Source: Candidatus Aminicenantes bacterium UBA6228 (GTDB lineage Bacteria > Acidobacteriota > Aminicenantia > Aminicenantales > Saccharicenantaceae). Taken from it: 64,000 nt of DNA. Below are positions 41,853 to 50,555 of this stretch, piece after piece. A program made the position numbers and the translations under genes. Position 1 is the first letter of the stretch; every line of letters starts with the position of its first letter. The stretch covers positions 103,418 through 167,417 of the forward strand of contig DJWO01000011.1 in assembly GCA_002441005.1 (NCBI GenBank), written 5' to 3'. The notes beneath the pieces were generated by a model. That model made no database searches. It saw nothing but the letters and a program-made list of their open reading frames with translations, and was not told where the DNA came from.

Positions 41853-43196
41853 ATGTCAAGAATCGCTCTTATCACCCTTGGCTGCGCTAAAAATCTGGTG
41901 GACTCAGAAGTCATGCTGGGTTGTCTGGCCAAAGAGGGGCATAGCTTTACCACTGACCTCGATAAGGCCGGGATGGTTATCATTAATACCTGTGGATTCA
42001 TTCAGGCAGCCAGGACGGAAAGCCACCAGGCCATAGAGCAGGCTCTGGCCTGGAAGAAAAAGAATCCTTCCCGCTTCTTGGTGGTAGTCGGTTGCTATGT
42101 TGAGAGATATGGAGACTATTTAAAAGCTAAATATCCCCAGGTCGATTTCTGGTCGGGAGTCACTGATTTTGACCGTATTGGCCAGCTCCTGAAAGGTGAA
42201 ACAATAGACTGCCGCCAGACAACCTTCCTCCTTGATCACCGGACGCCAAGGGTCATAACGACCGGCTCGAACTGGGCTTATGTTAAAATTTCTGAAGGTT
42301 GTTCCCACCGCTGTTCCTTCTGCAGCATTCCTCTGATTAAAGGTCCTTATCAATCGAGAAGCATTAGCTCCATCGTGGCTGAGGTCAGGAACTTAGCTTC
42401 AATGGGAGTCAAAGAAGTAAACCTTATTTCTCAGGACAGCGCTTTTTTTGGTCGTGACCGGGGCCTTAAAGGTGGTTTAACTAGTCTTCTTGAAAAACTC
42501 GTTTACATTAAGGGCCTGAAATGGATCAGATGGCTCTATGGTTATCCCGAGGAAATTACTGATGATTTACTGGAGATAATGAATGAAGAGAAAATCTGCC
42601 CTTATTTTGATCTTCCCTTTCAGCATGCCTCGGCAGCCATAGTCAAAAATATGGGCCGCTCTATGAAAGCCCTGGAATCTCTCCGGTTAATTGAAAAAAT
42701 AAGACGACGGGTAAAAGGGGCAGTGATCAGGACCTCGCTGATTGTTGGTTTCCCTGGAGAAGGCTTAAGGGAATTTTCTGAGTTAAAAAGATTTGTAAGT
42801 GAAGCCAGGTTTGAGCACCTGGGAGTTTTTACTTATTCACCTGAAGCCGGAACTGCAGCTTATAATTTAAAAGAGACCGTTTCGGCCGCAGAAAAAGAGA
42901 GAAGGCGGCGGGAGATAATGTCCATTCAGAGAGAAATTTCCAGGGATTTTTACCGCTCTTTTAAAGGTCAAAGCCTGGAAGTTTTGATTGAAGACGAATC
43001 CTGGTGCCAACCTGAACCAGCCTGTCTTTACGGGCGGGCAAAATTTCAAGCCCCGGAAGTTGATGGCCAGGTCATCATTAAAGATGTCCAGCCCGGCCTG
43101 CCGCTAAGGGCTGAGCCTGATTTTCTTCAGGTAAGAATCATCCGGGCCTTAACTTATGATCTGGTAGGAAAGGCAGTTAATGCTGAAGTTAGCTGA
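41853..43196 (+). CDS. rimO: Ribosomal protein S12 methylthiotransferase RimO
   Basis: Radical SAM enzyme that methylthiolates the conserved Asp of ribosomal protein S12. The N-terminal UPF0004 domain has LGCAKNLVDSEVMLG (cysteines for the second Fe-S cluster), the radical-SAM triad is EGCSHRCSFCSIP, and a TRAM domain closes the protein. GCAKNLVDSE distinguishes RimO from MiaB. 447 residues is normal. It begins ten bases after asnS and overlaps pgpA by 17 bp. Confidence 0.95.
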   Translation: MSRIALITLGCAKNLVDSEVMLGCLAKEGHSFTTDLDKAGMVIINTCGFIQAARTESHQAIEQALAWKKKNPSRFLVVVGCYVERYGDYLKAKYPQVDFWSGVTDFDRIGQLLKGETIDCRQTTFLLDHRTPRVITTGSNWAYVKISEGCSHRCSFCSIPLIKGPYQSRSISSIVAEVRNLASMGVKEVNLISQDSAFFGRDRGLKGGLTSLLEKLVYIKGLKWIRWLYGYPEEITDDLLEIMNEEKICPYFDLPFQHASAAIVKNMGRSMKALESLRLIEKIRRRVKGAVIRTSLIVGFPGEGLREFSELKRFVSEARFEHLGVFTYSPEAGTAAYNLKETVSAAEKERRRREIMSIQREISRDFYRSFKGQSLEVLIEDESWCQPEPACLYGRAKFQAPEVDGQVIIKDVQPGLPLRAEPDFLQVRIIRALTYDLVGKAVNAEVS

Positions 43197-43632
43197 GATC
43201 ATCTCAACTTTTTTTGGAGCAGGCTTTTTCCCCCTTGGCCCTGGGACTCTGGCCAGTTTGCTGACTGTCCTGCTTTATAGATACTGGTTGTACCGGCTGG
43301 CCGGGCCTGTTTATCTTTTACTCTGGCTCTTGGTGTTAATGGCTGGAATTTATTTTACCGGTATTTATGCCCGTCACCTAAATCTTAAAGATCCTGGTAA
43401 GATTGTTATTGATGAGGTGGCTGGACAGCTGCTGGCCCTTTTTCTGATTGAGCCTGACTGGAAATGGTTAGCGGCCTCTTTTTTACTCTTTCGCTTTTTT
43501 GACATCTTAAAGCCTCTGGGTATCAGAAAACTGGAAAAAATCGCTGATGGCTGGGGCATTATGGCTGATGACCAGGCGGCTGCCCTGCTGGCCTGGGTTA
43601 TTACCGGTCTTTTAGTCTTAGCCGTTAAATGA
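43180..43632 (+). CDS. pgpA: Phosphatidylglycerophosphatase A
   Basis: Membrane phosphatase making phosphatidylglycerol from its phosphate. The 150-residue PgpA pattern is clear: TFFGAGFFPLGPGTLASLL, then DPGKIVIDEVAGQLLAL with the metal-binding acidic residues, RFFDILKPLGIRKLEK and GWGIMADDQAAALLAWV. Several hydrophobic helices. The ATG lies within the end of rimO (17-bp overlap) with AGGAAAGG upstream. plsY and gpsA further down the operon belong to the same lipid pathway. Confidence 0.93.
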   Translation: MLKLAEIISTFFGAGFFPLGPGTLASLLTVLLYRYWLYRLAGPVYLLLWLLVLMAGIYFTGIYARHLNLKDPGKIVIDEVAGQLLALFLIEPDWKWLAASFLLFRFFDILKPLGIRKLEKIADGWGIMADDQAAALLAWVITGLLVLAVK

Positions 43633-43644
43633 GGAGAGTTAAGG

Positions 43645-44916
43645 ATGAGGCGGCCTGATTTAAATCAAGTTAAAGAGAAAATTGAGTATCTGGCGGTAGG
43701 CAGCGAGCTGCTGACCTCTTCTTACCTTGAAACCAACTCTCTTTTGCTGGCCGAAAGGCTGGAGAACCTTGGATTAAAACTGAGATACAAAAGCGTGGTA
43801 AGTGACCGGATAGAAGACATAGTTGAGGCTTTAAAAACCGCTCTGCATAGAAGTTATCTGATCTTTATCAGTGGCGGGCTCGGACCGACTGAGGATGACC
43901 GGACGAGGGAGGCTGTTTCCAGGGTAACCAAGCTGCCTCTCGTTTTTAGATCTTCGATTATCCACAAAATTGAGCAGCGTTTTGCCGCCCGGGGAGCCAA
44001 AATGACTCCTTCTAACCGGAAACAAGCTTATATAATTGAAGGCTCTGAAGTTCTGGAGAACCAGAATGGTACGGCGCCTGGCTTGTGGCTTGAAACCGGA
44101 AGGAATTTTATAGCTCTTCTGCCAGGTCCGCCCTTTGAATTTAAACCAATGGCAGAAAAATTAATAGAAGAAAAACTCGCCCCGTACCGGAACAAGTACG
44201 TCCTGAGAGCCATTATCAAGACCACGGGGGCTGGTGAATCGTGGGTTGAAGACCGGATCAAATCAGTTTACCGCCTTTTACCGGGTGAACTGGAATTGAC
44301 CACCTTAGCTTCGCCCGGCGAAGTTCAAATTAGATTAACTCTGCCAGTTAAAGAAATTAATGCGCAGGTTGAAGAGGCTTTTAATCAAATTAAAAACAGG
44401 ATTGTCAAGCTGCTCGGGCCGAAGGTCTTTTCGACCGAAGGGCAATCACTTGAAGAAGTAATTGGCCTGGAGCTGTCAAAGCGCCGGCAGACTCTGGCCT
44501 GTGCCGAGTCCTGTTCGGGCGGCTTGCTGGCAGATAGGATTACCTCGATTGCGGGCAGCTCCAACTATTTCCTGGCTAGCCTGGTAACTTATAGCAATAA
44601 GGCTAAAAATGTTTTTCTGGGAGTGCCGGGCAGGCTGATCAAGGAAAAAGGCGCTGTCAGCCGGGAAGTGGCAGAAGCCATGGCCGCTGGAACCAGGAAG
44701 AAAACGAGAGCCAATTTCGCCCTGGCTATAACCGGGATTGCCGGGCCAGGAGGGGGTAGCTCAAAAAAGCCAGTTGGCCTGGTCTATATTGGCCTGGCCA
44801 GTCAGGATGGAATTGAGGTTACCGAAAATCATTTTCATGGCAACCGGCGTCAGATAAAATTTCAGTCTACTCAAAAAGCGCTGGATATGTTAAGGTTAAA
44901 GCTAAGAGAAGCTTAA
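43645..44916 (+). CDS. cinA: CinA-family protein (MoCF domain plus NMN deamidase domain)
   Basis: Two-domain protein. The N-terminal molybdopterin-binding-like domain (residues 10-180: AVGSELLTSSYLETNS, FISGGLGPTEDDRTREAVS) hydrolyses ADP-ribose in related proteins, and the C-terminal PncC domain (ACAESCSGGLLADRITSIAGSS, AITGIAGPGGGSSKKPVGLVYIG) deamidates nicotinamide mononucleotide. 423 residues is the full-length bacterial form. GAGGAG precedes the ATG. Part of the asnS-gpsA run. Confidence 0.93.
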   Translation: MRRPDLNQVKEKIEYLAVGSELLTSSYLETNSLLLAERLENLGLKLRYKSVVSDRIEDIVEALKTALHRSYLIFISGGLGPTEDDRTREAVSRVTKLPLVFRSSIIHKIEQRFAARGAKMTPSNRKQAYIIEGSEVLENQNGTAPGLWLETGRNFIALLPGPPFEFKPMAEKLIEEKLAPYRNKYVLRAIIKTTGAGESWVEDRIKSVYRLLPGELELTTLASPGEVQIRLTLPVKEINAQVEEAFNQIKNRIVKLLGPKVFSTEGQSLEEVIGLELSKRRQTLACAESCSGGLLADRITSIAGSSNYFLASLVTYSNKAKNVFLGVPGRLIKEKGAVSREVAEAMAAGTRKKTRANFALAITGIAGPGGGSSKKPVGLVYIGLASQDGIEVTENHFHGNRRQIKFQSTQKALDMLRLKLREA

Positions 44917-44935
44917 AAAGTAAGGTTGAAAACCA

Positions 44936-45493
44936 GTGAGAACCTTCATTGCTATTGATCTTTCGCCTGAAATTAAGGATAACCTGGTTACCCTGGTTAA
45001 TCGCCTGAAACCCCTGGGCCGGAATGTTAAGTGGGTAACTAAAGAAAATTATCATCTGACTTTAAAATTTTTAGGTGAGATTTCTGAATCAGAAGTGGCA
45101 GAAGTCAAGAATACTCTGGCAGAAATAGCCAGCCGTCATCATTCTTTTAATCTGCTTTTAAAAGGGGCAGGCAGTTTTCCCCCTGGCTCGAGCCGGATGA
45201 GGATAGTCTGGGCAGGGATAGCCGGCGAGGATGAACTCTTGTCCCTGGAAAAAGAGATTGAGACCGGGCTGGAGAAAAAAGGCTTCCCGAAAGAAGACAG
45301 GCCTTTCTCGCCTCACCTGACCATTGGCCGGGTGAAAATGCCAGAAAAGCAGGAAAAACTGGCCAGCGAACTGATCAAAAATAATCAACTGGAGCTCGGC
45401 TCAATGGTAGTGAGAGAACTGACTTTTTTTCAGAGTATTCTTCACCCTCAGGGGCCGGAATACAGGGTAATAAGCCGTCACCTTCTATCATGA
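44936..45493 (+). CDS. thpR: RNA 2',3'-cyclic phosphodiesterase ThpR (2'-5' RNA ligase family)
   Basis: 2H phosphoesterase of 185 residues acting on 2',3'-cyclic or 2'-5' RNA ends. Both catalytic HxTx motifs are present: YHLTLKFLGE and PHLTIGRVK. The start is GTG (RTFIAIDLSPEIKDNL follows) with AAGG upstream. In several bacteria this gene sits next to cinA, as here. Its stop overlaps the plsY ATG by four bases (ATGA). Confidence 0.93.
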   Translation: MRTFIAIDLSPEIKDNLVTLVNRLKPLGRNVKWVTKENYHLTLKFLGEISESEVAEVKNTLAEIASRHHSFNLLLKGAGSFPPGSSRMRIVWAGIAGEDELLSLEKEIETGLEKKGFPKEDRPFSPHLTIGRVKMPEKQEKLASELIKNNQLELGSMVVRELTFFQSILHPQGPEYRVISRHLLS

Positions 45494-46083
45494 AGATAAT
45501 TTTTGTTATCATGTCCTATTTGCTGGGAGCAGTGCCAACAGGCTACCTTATGGTAAAAATAACGGCCAGGCAGGATATCAGGCAGTTTGGCAGTGGCTCG
45601 ACCGGGACAACTAACGTTTGGCGCTATCAAGGCTGGAAAACAGCGGTGCCTGTTTTGCTTTTTGACCTGCTGAAAGGCTTTCTACCAGTTTTCCTGGCCT
45701 GTACCTGGCTGGCTGACCGGCGGCTGGCCTGGCTGGCGCTGGTGGCGGCTGTAGCCGGGCATTGCTACCCCGTCTATATCAAATTTAAGGGTGGCAAAGG
45801 AGTAGCCACTTCCCTGGGTGGATTTCTCTATTTTTCTCCCAGGGCTTTTATCTTAGTCCTGCTCATAATAATTATAATGCTGGCTATTTTCCGTTATGTG
45901 TCCTTAGCTACTTTAACCGGACTGCTGGTTTATTCTCCCCTTATGGCTGTTATAGAAAGAAGTTTTCTATCGGCGGTGGGCGCCTTTTTGATCTTTTTAT
46001 TGGTTATGGCCCGTCACCGTGACAATCTAAAAAGGCTTCTCTCGGGAACAGAGAGGAAGCTGGGGGAGAAACTCAATGGTTAA
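45490..46083 (+). CDS. plsY: Acyl-phosphate:glycerol-3-phosphate acyltransferase PlsY
   Basis: Polytopic membrane enzyme that acylates glycerol-3-phosphate, the first step of phospholipid assembly. It shows the three family motifs: YLLGAVPTGYLMVK, RQFGSGSTGTTNVWRYQG, and HCYPVYIKFKGGKGVATSLGG. 197 residues with about five membrane segments. It overlaps gpsA by eight bases, so the enzyme that makes glycerol-3-phosphate is translated from the same message. Confidence 0.95.
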   Translation: MKIIFVIMSYLLGAVPTGYLMVKITARQDIRQFGSGSTGTTNVWRYQGWKTAVPVLLFDLLKGFLPVFLACTWLADRRLAWLALVAAVAGHCYPVYIKFKGGKGVATSLGGFLYFSPRAFILVLLIIIIMLAIFRYVSLATLTGLLVYSPLMAVIERSFLSAVGAFLIFLLVMARHRDNLKRLLSGTERKLGEKLNG

Positions 46084-47080
46084 GATGACTGTCGTTGGAG
46101 CCGGCAGCTGGGGCTCTGCCTTTTCTTATTATCTGGGCCGTCTTGGCTTTCTCACCAAACTCTGGGTTCGTGAAGAAGACATTTACGCCGGGCTGGTTCA
46201 AACCAGAGAAAACAGGATATTTTTACCTGGATTTGTTTTTCCTTTAACTGTTAGCTTTCATCGCTCTCTGGCCGAAGCCGTAGAAGGAGCTGATGTAATT
46301 TATATAGCTGTACCGTCCCAGTATTGCCGGTTAATTTATGGCAGGCTGGCCGAGCGTCTGGCTGATGGCCAGGCCTTAGTCAGTCTGACTAAAGGTCTGG
46401 AACAAAAAAGTCTAAAAAGAATGACGGAGGTAATGGAAGAAGTTTTTCAAATAAACGAAAAGAACCGGATAGCGGTTCTTTCTGGTCCAAGTTTTGCCCG
46501 GGAAGTGGCTGCCGGGCAGCCCACAGCTTTGGTTCTGGCCAGTCATGATCTAAATCTGGCTCGCGAAATTCAGGAGACCATCTCCAGCCTCCAGGTCAGA
46601 CTGTATACTTCGTCAGATGTCATTGGAGTTGAACTGGGCGGAGCCGTAAAAAATGTCATAGCTATTGCCGCCGGTATATCTGAAGGCCTGGGCTATGGTC
46701 ATAACTCTCAGGCCTCCCTCATCACCCGGGGCCTGGTTGAAATTACCCGGCTCGGCTTAGCCCTTGGGGCGAAACGGGAAACCTTTTCCGGCCTGGCCGG
46801 ACTGGGAGACCTGGTTTTAACCTGTACCAGTGAAATGAGCCGTAATTATCACGTTGGCCGGGAACTCAGCCGGGGAAAATCGCTCAAGACTATTCTGGGT
46901 GAAATGAAAATGGTGGCTGAAGGTGTCAGAAATACTTTGATAGTCAACAAACTGGCCCACCAGAAAAAAATAGAATTGCCAATCTGCCGGCAGGTATATG
47001 AGGTGCTATACCTGGGCAAGCCAGCCCATAAAGCTCTGGAAGATTTAATGTCCAGAAGCCTGAAGGAAGAAAAAATATAG
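46076..47080 (+). CDS. gpsA: Glycerol-3-phosphate dehydrogenase [NAD(P)+] GpsA
   Basis: Reduces dihydroxyacetone phosphate to glycerol-3-phosphate for lipid synthesis. NAD(P) motif VVGAGSWGSAFSYYLG, followed by LSGPSFAREVAAGQPTA, the catalytic lysine in ELGGAVKNVIAIAAGI, and GLAGLGDLVLTCTSEMSRNYHVG. 334 residues is normal. It closes the lipid part of the operon, with a 33-bp gap to the TPR lipoprotein gene. Confidence 0.96.
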   Translation: MVKMTVVGAGSWGSAFSYYLGRLGFLTKLWVREEDIYAGLVQTRENRIFLPGFVFPLTVSFHRSLAEAVEGADVIYIAVPSQYCRLIYGRLAERLADGQALVSLTKGLEQKSLKRMTEVMEEVFQINEKNRIAVLSGPSFAREVAAGQPTALVLASHDLNLAREIQETISSLQVRLYTSSDVIGVELGGAVKNVIAIAAGISEGLGYGHNSQASLITRGLVEITRLGLALGAKRETFSGLAGLGDLVLTCTSEMSRNYHVGRELSRGKSLKTILGEMKMVAEGVRNTLIVNKLAHQKKIELPICRQVYEVLYLGKPAHKALEDLMSRSLKEEKI

Positions 47081-47113
47081 ATTAAGTTATAAGATACTGA
47101 CAGGAGGGCAAGA

Positions 47114-47896
47114 ATGAGGCGAAATAACTTATTGTTTTTGACTCTTATTTGTACCATGCTGTTTTTGGCTGGTTGTGCCTCCAGCCAAAGCCAGACAAAA
47201 ATTAAGCAGGAAAAGGATCCCCAATACCAATACAACCTGGGCCTTTTTTATCTGAATAGCAATAATGTCGATGAGGCTATTAAATGTTTTAACCGGAGCC
47301 TGAATCTTAATCCCAATAATTATCTGGCCTGGAACGCTATCGGGCTGGCTCAGTCCTTAAAAACTAATTTTGAGGCCTCAATTCAGGCTTTTACCAAGGC
47401 CCTGGCCATTAATCCTCAATTTACCGAAGCCCATAATAACCTGGGAACAATTTATTTTGAGCTCAAACAATATGATAAGGCTGAAGCCGAGTACCACCAG
47501 GCTCTGATTGATCCAGCTTATACCTCCAGAGAACTGCCTTATTATAATTTGGCCCGACTCTATTTTGTTCAGGACAGGCTGGAAGAAGCCTATGACTATA
47601 TCCAAAGAGCTCTCCAGGTCAAAACCAGGTTTGCCATGGCTCATAACCTGCGGGGCTTAATTCTGGAAAAAATGGGAGACTTGGATGAAGCCGAAAGTGC
47701 CTTTGCTCAAGCTGTAAAAATTGTTCCTCAAGACCCGGGCTTCTTATTTAGCCTGGCTAAAGCTCAATTTGATAATGGCCGTTATCAACTTTCCAAAGAA
47801 AATTTCGAAAAGCTACTACCCAAATTAACCAGCCAGGCTGACCGGGATCAGGTTAAAGAATATCTCGACCAGCTGAAAAAGCTGGTTAAAGATTAG
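47114..47896 (+). CDS. TPR-repeat lipoprotein (PilF/PilW-like)
   Basis: 260-residue lipoprotein: signal peptide LTLICTMLFLAGCASS with lipobox LAGC, then six to seven tetratricopeptide repeats (for example NLGLFYLNSNNVDEAIKCFNRSLNLNP, NNLGTIYFELKQYDKAEAEYHQAL, LRGLILEKMGDLDEAESAFAQAVKIVP). The layout matches PilF/PilW pilotins of type IV pili, but generic TPR lipoproteins look alike and no pilus genes are in the window. AGGAGGG precedes the ATG. Confidence 0.85.
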   Translation: MRRNNLLFLTLICTMLFLAGCASSQSQTKIKQEKDPQYQYNLGLFYLNSNNVDEAIKCFNRSLNLNPNNYLAWNAIGLAQSLKTNFEASIQAFTKALAINPQFTEAHNNLGTIYFELKQYDKAEAEYHQALIDPAYTSRELPYYNLARLYFVQDRLEEAYDYIQRALQVKTRFAMAHNLRGLILEKMGDLDEAESAFAQAVKIVPQDPGFLFSLAKAQFDNGRYQLSKENFEKLLPKLTSQADRDQVKEYLDQLKKLVKD

Positions 47897-47918
47897 CCTG
47901 GAGAGCTGTCGCCATTAT

Positions 47919-47946
47919 CCGGTTTAGACTGACTGAATTGAACCGG
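47919..47946. terminator. Inverted repeat between convergent genes, possible bidirectional terminator
   Basis: CCGGTT (47919-47924) and AACCGG (47941-47946) can form a six-base-pair stem with a 16-base loop between the TPR gene and ahcY stops. There is no T-run on either side, so it is at best a weak or Rho-assisted terminator. Confidence 0.3.
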
Positions 47947-47949
47947 CCG

Positions 47950-49206
47950 TCAGGTACCTTCTTTCCATTCCACAAGATATTGGCGCTGTTCAGCGGTCAG
48001 GCGATCGATTTTAATACCCATCGAGTCAAGTTTTAGTTTAGCGATCTCTTTGTCCAGACTCTCGGGAACCGGATAAACTTTTTTTTCAAGTTTTGAACCG
48101 TTTCTTTTCAAATATAAAACGCTTAAAGCCTGATTGGCAAAACTCATATCCATAACCATAGCGGGATGGCCCTCGGCCGCAGCCAGATTGATCAACCGGC
48201 CTTCAGCCAGAACGTACAGGCAACGCCCGCCAGGCAGCTGGTATTCTTCGACATATTCCCTGATTTTCCGCCGGTTAAGGGCCATCTTATCCAGAGCCGG
48301 TAAATCTATTTCAACATTGAAATGACCGGCGTTAGCAATGATGGCTCCGCTTTTCATTCTTTTAAAGTGCTCCAGCCCGATGACATTTTTGTTTCCGGTT
48401 ACCGTAAGGAAAACATCTCCTTCTGCGGCTGCCTCTTTCAAAGTTTTTACCTGGTAACCATCCATCAAAGCTTCCAGAGCTTTAAGATGATCAACTTCAC
48501 AAACAATTACTTTTGCTCCAGCTCCTTTGGCCCGGCTGGCCACTCCCCGCCCGCACCAGCCATAACCGCAGACCACCAGGGTCAGGCCAGCCAGTAAAAT
48601 ATTAGTAGCCCTGAGAAGACCATCAATTGAACTTTGACCGGTGCCATAACGGTTATCAAAAAGGTGTTTGGTTAAGGCATCATTAACAGCTATAATCGGG
48701 TAAGCTAAGACACCGGCCTGAGCCATGCTTCTCAACCGGATAACTCCGGTAGTCGTTTCTTCAGTTCCGCCAATAATATTTCTGATTAGCTGATGCTTTT
48801 TTTCATGAATAATGGTAACCAGGTCAGCTCCATCGTCCATAGTCAGCTGGGGTTGATGGGCCAGAGCCAGCTCCAGATGGCGATAATAGGTCTTATTATC
48901 TTCACCCTTGATGGCAAAGACTGGAATTTTTTCATATTTAACCAGGGCAGCAGCGACCTCATCCTGAGTACTCAGGGGGTTGGAAGCTGCCAGCCGGACA
49001 TTGGCCCCTCCAGCCTTGAGAACAGACATCAGATTGGCCGTTTCCGAGGTTACGTGAAGGCAGGCAGAAATACGGAGGCCTCGCAGAGACTGGTCCTGCT
49101 TAAATTTTTCTTTAATCAGATTTAAAACTGGCATGGACTTTGAAGCCCATTCGATTTTTAACCGGCCAGCTTCAGCCTGGGACAGATCCTTGAGATCATA
49201 ATCCAT
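47950..49206 (-). CDS. ahcY: Adenosylhomocysteinase
   Basis: Splits S-adenosylhomocysteine to homocysteine and adenosine, with tightly bound NAD. Motifs: ACLHVTSETANLMSVLKAGGA, DDGADLVTIIHEK, SIDGLLRATNILLAG, VVCGYGWCGRGVASRAKGAGA (NAD binding) and NAGHFNVEIDL near the adenine site. 418 residues lacks the ~40-residue insert of the E. coli-absent longer bacterial forms, so it is the short (archaeal and thermophile-like) type. It follows metK by 42 bp; together they recycle SAM. Confidence 0.95.
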   Translation of the reverse strand: MDYDLKDLSQAEAGRLKIEWASKSMPVLNLIKEKFKQDQSLRGLRISACLHVTSETANLMSVLKAGGANVRLAASNPLSTQDEVAAALVKYEKIPVFAIKGEDNKTYYRHLELALAHQPQLTMDDGADLVTIIHEKKHQLIRNIIGGTEETTTGVIRLRSMAQAGVLAYPIIAVNDALTKHLFDNRYGTGQSSIDGLLRATNILLAGLTLVVCGYGWCGRGVASRAKGAGAKVIVCEVDHLKALEALMDGYQVKTLKEAAAEGDVFLTVTGNKNVIGLEHFKRMKSGAIIANAGHFNVEIDLPALDKMALNRRKIREYVEEYQLPGGRCLYVLAEGRLINLAAAEGHPAMVMDMSFANQALSVLYLKRNGSKLEKKVYPVPESLDKEIAKLKLDSMGIKIDRLTAEQRQYLVEWKEGT

Positions 49207-49248
49207 GATGTATCTCCTTAGGATGCAAGTTGAAATAAGCCTTAATAA

Positions 49249-50424
49249 TTATTTTAACCCAGCTTCTCGCTTCAAAATATCGGCCTGATCTGTTTTTTCC
49301 CAGGTAAACTCTGGCTCTGTCCGGCCAAAGTGGCCATAACAGGCAGTGCTTTTATAGATCGGCCGGAGTAAATCGAGCTGTTCAATCATTCCCTTAGGTG
49401 TCATTTTGAAGTGAGCCCTGATCAATTCTTCGATTAATTCTTCTTTAACCAGGCCAGTACCAAAGGTATCAACCATAATCGAAACCGGCTCGGCAATGCC
49501 AATAGCATAAGCCAGCTGAATACCGACCCGCTCAGCCAAACCGGCGGCTACCACATTTTTAGCGATATATCTGGCCATATAAGAGCCTGAACGGTCAACT
49601 TTGCTTGGATCTTTGCCGGAGAACGATCCCCCTCCATGGCTGAAGAAGCCCCCGTAAGTATCAGCAATAATTTTGCGTCCAGTCATGCCCGTATCGGCTA
49701 GAGGCCCGCCAATTTCGAACCGGCCGGTGCCATTAATATAAACCTTTTTCCAGGTATTTTTGTCCAGTAAATTGGCTGGAACGATCTTTTTAATAACTTC
49801 TCTCTTAATGTCATCCCTTAGTTCTTCTATATCTATTGTGGCATTATGCTGGGCAGCAATCACAATAGAGTCAACTCTGACTGGCTTCGGACCTTCATAT
49901 TCAACCGTTACCTGGGTTTTACCATCGGGCCGGAGATAAGGCAGGATTTTTTCTTTCCTGACCTCACTCAGACGCCGGGCCAGCTTATGGGCCAGGACTA
50001 TGGGCAAGGGCATCAATTCTTCTGTTTCGCGGCAACTATAGCCAAACATTAGCCCCTGGTCCCCGGCTCCTTGCTCATGGCCGGGCTTTTCATCCACGCC
50101 GAGAGCTATATCTGCTGACTGCTCGTGGATAGAGGAAAGAACACAACAGGTCTTATAATCAAAGCCATAATCAGCCTTGGTGTAGCCAATTTCTTTAACG
50201 GTCTCTCTGACCAGTTTCTGGAAATCGCAATAGCCCTGAGTGGTTATTTCACCTGCAATTAAAACCAGGCCGGTTGTGGCTAAAGCTTCACAGGCAACCC
50301 GGCTCTTTTTATCCTGAGCTATCAAATTATCCAGAATAGCATCAGAAATCTGATCGCAGATTTTATCTGGATGACCTTCGGTAATAGATTCAGAGGTAAA
50401 AAAATATTTACCATTTTTGGCCAT
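49249..50424 (-). CDS. metK: S-adenosylmethionine synthetase
   Basis: Makes SAM from methionine and ATP. ESITEGHPDKICDQISDAILD, GAGDQGLMFGYSCRETEELMPLPI (GAGDQG loop), TGMTGRKIIADTYGGFFSHGGGSFSGKDPSKVDRSGSYMARYIAKN are the standard signatures. 391 residues is normal. The ribosome site is close to ideal: AAAGGAGGTGA with the ATG five to six bases later. I looked for a SAM riboswitch in the 131-bp upstream gap and saw none. Confidence 0.97.
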   Translation of the reverse strand: MAKNGKYFFTSESITEGHPDKICDQISDAILDNLIAQDKKSRVACEALATTGLVLIAGEITTQGYCDFQKLVRETVKEIGYTKADYGFDYKTCCVLSSIHEQSADIALGVDEKPGHEQGAGDQGLMFGYSCRETEELMPLPIVLAHKLARRLSEVRKEKILPYLRPDGKTQVTVEYEGPKPVRVDSIVIAAQHNATIDIEELRDDIKREVIKKIVPANLLDKNTWKKVYINGTGRFEIGGPLADTGMTGRKIIADTYGGFFSHGGGSFSGKDPSKVDRSGSYMARYIAKNVVAAGLAERVGIQLAYAIGIAEPVSIMVDTFGTGLVKEELIEELIRAHFKMTPKGMIEQLDLLRPIYKSTACYGHFGRTEPEFTWEKTDQADILKREAGLK

Positions 50425-50555
50425 CAGTCACCTCCTTTTCTGCTATTAATTATAACCTTATTAGTCCGATGTTTTAGCATAAATAGACTTCAATTGCAAT
50501 AACTCCCGTTTTATTTTTCAGGCTTTTATGATATTTTTTAGCTGTTATTTTAGCT

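Noticed and set aside
50425..50555. SAM riboswitch upstream of metK
   Set aside because: The gap is short and AT-rich; I could not find the paired helices or conserved core of any SAM riboswitch class.
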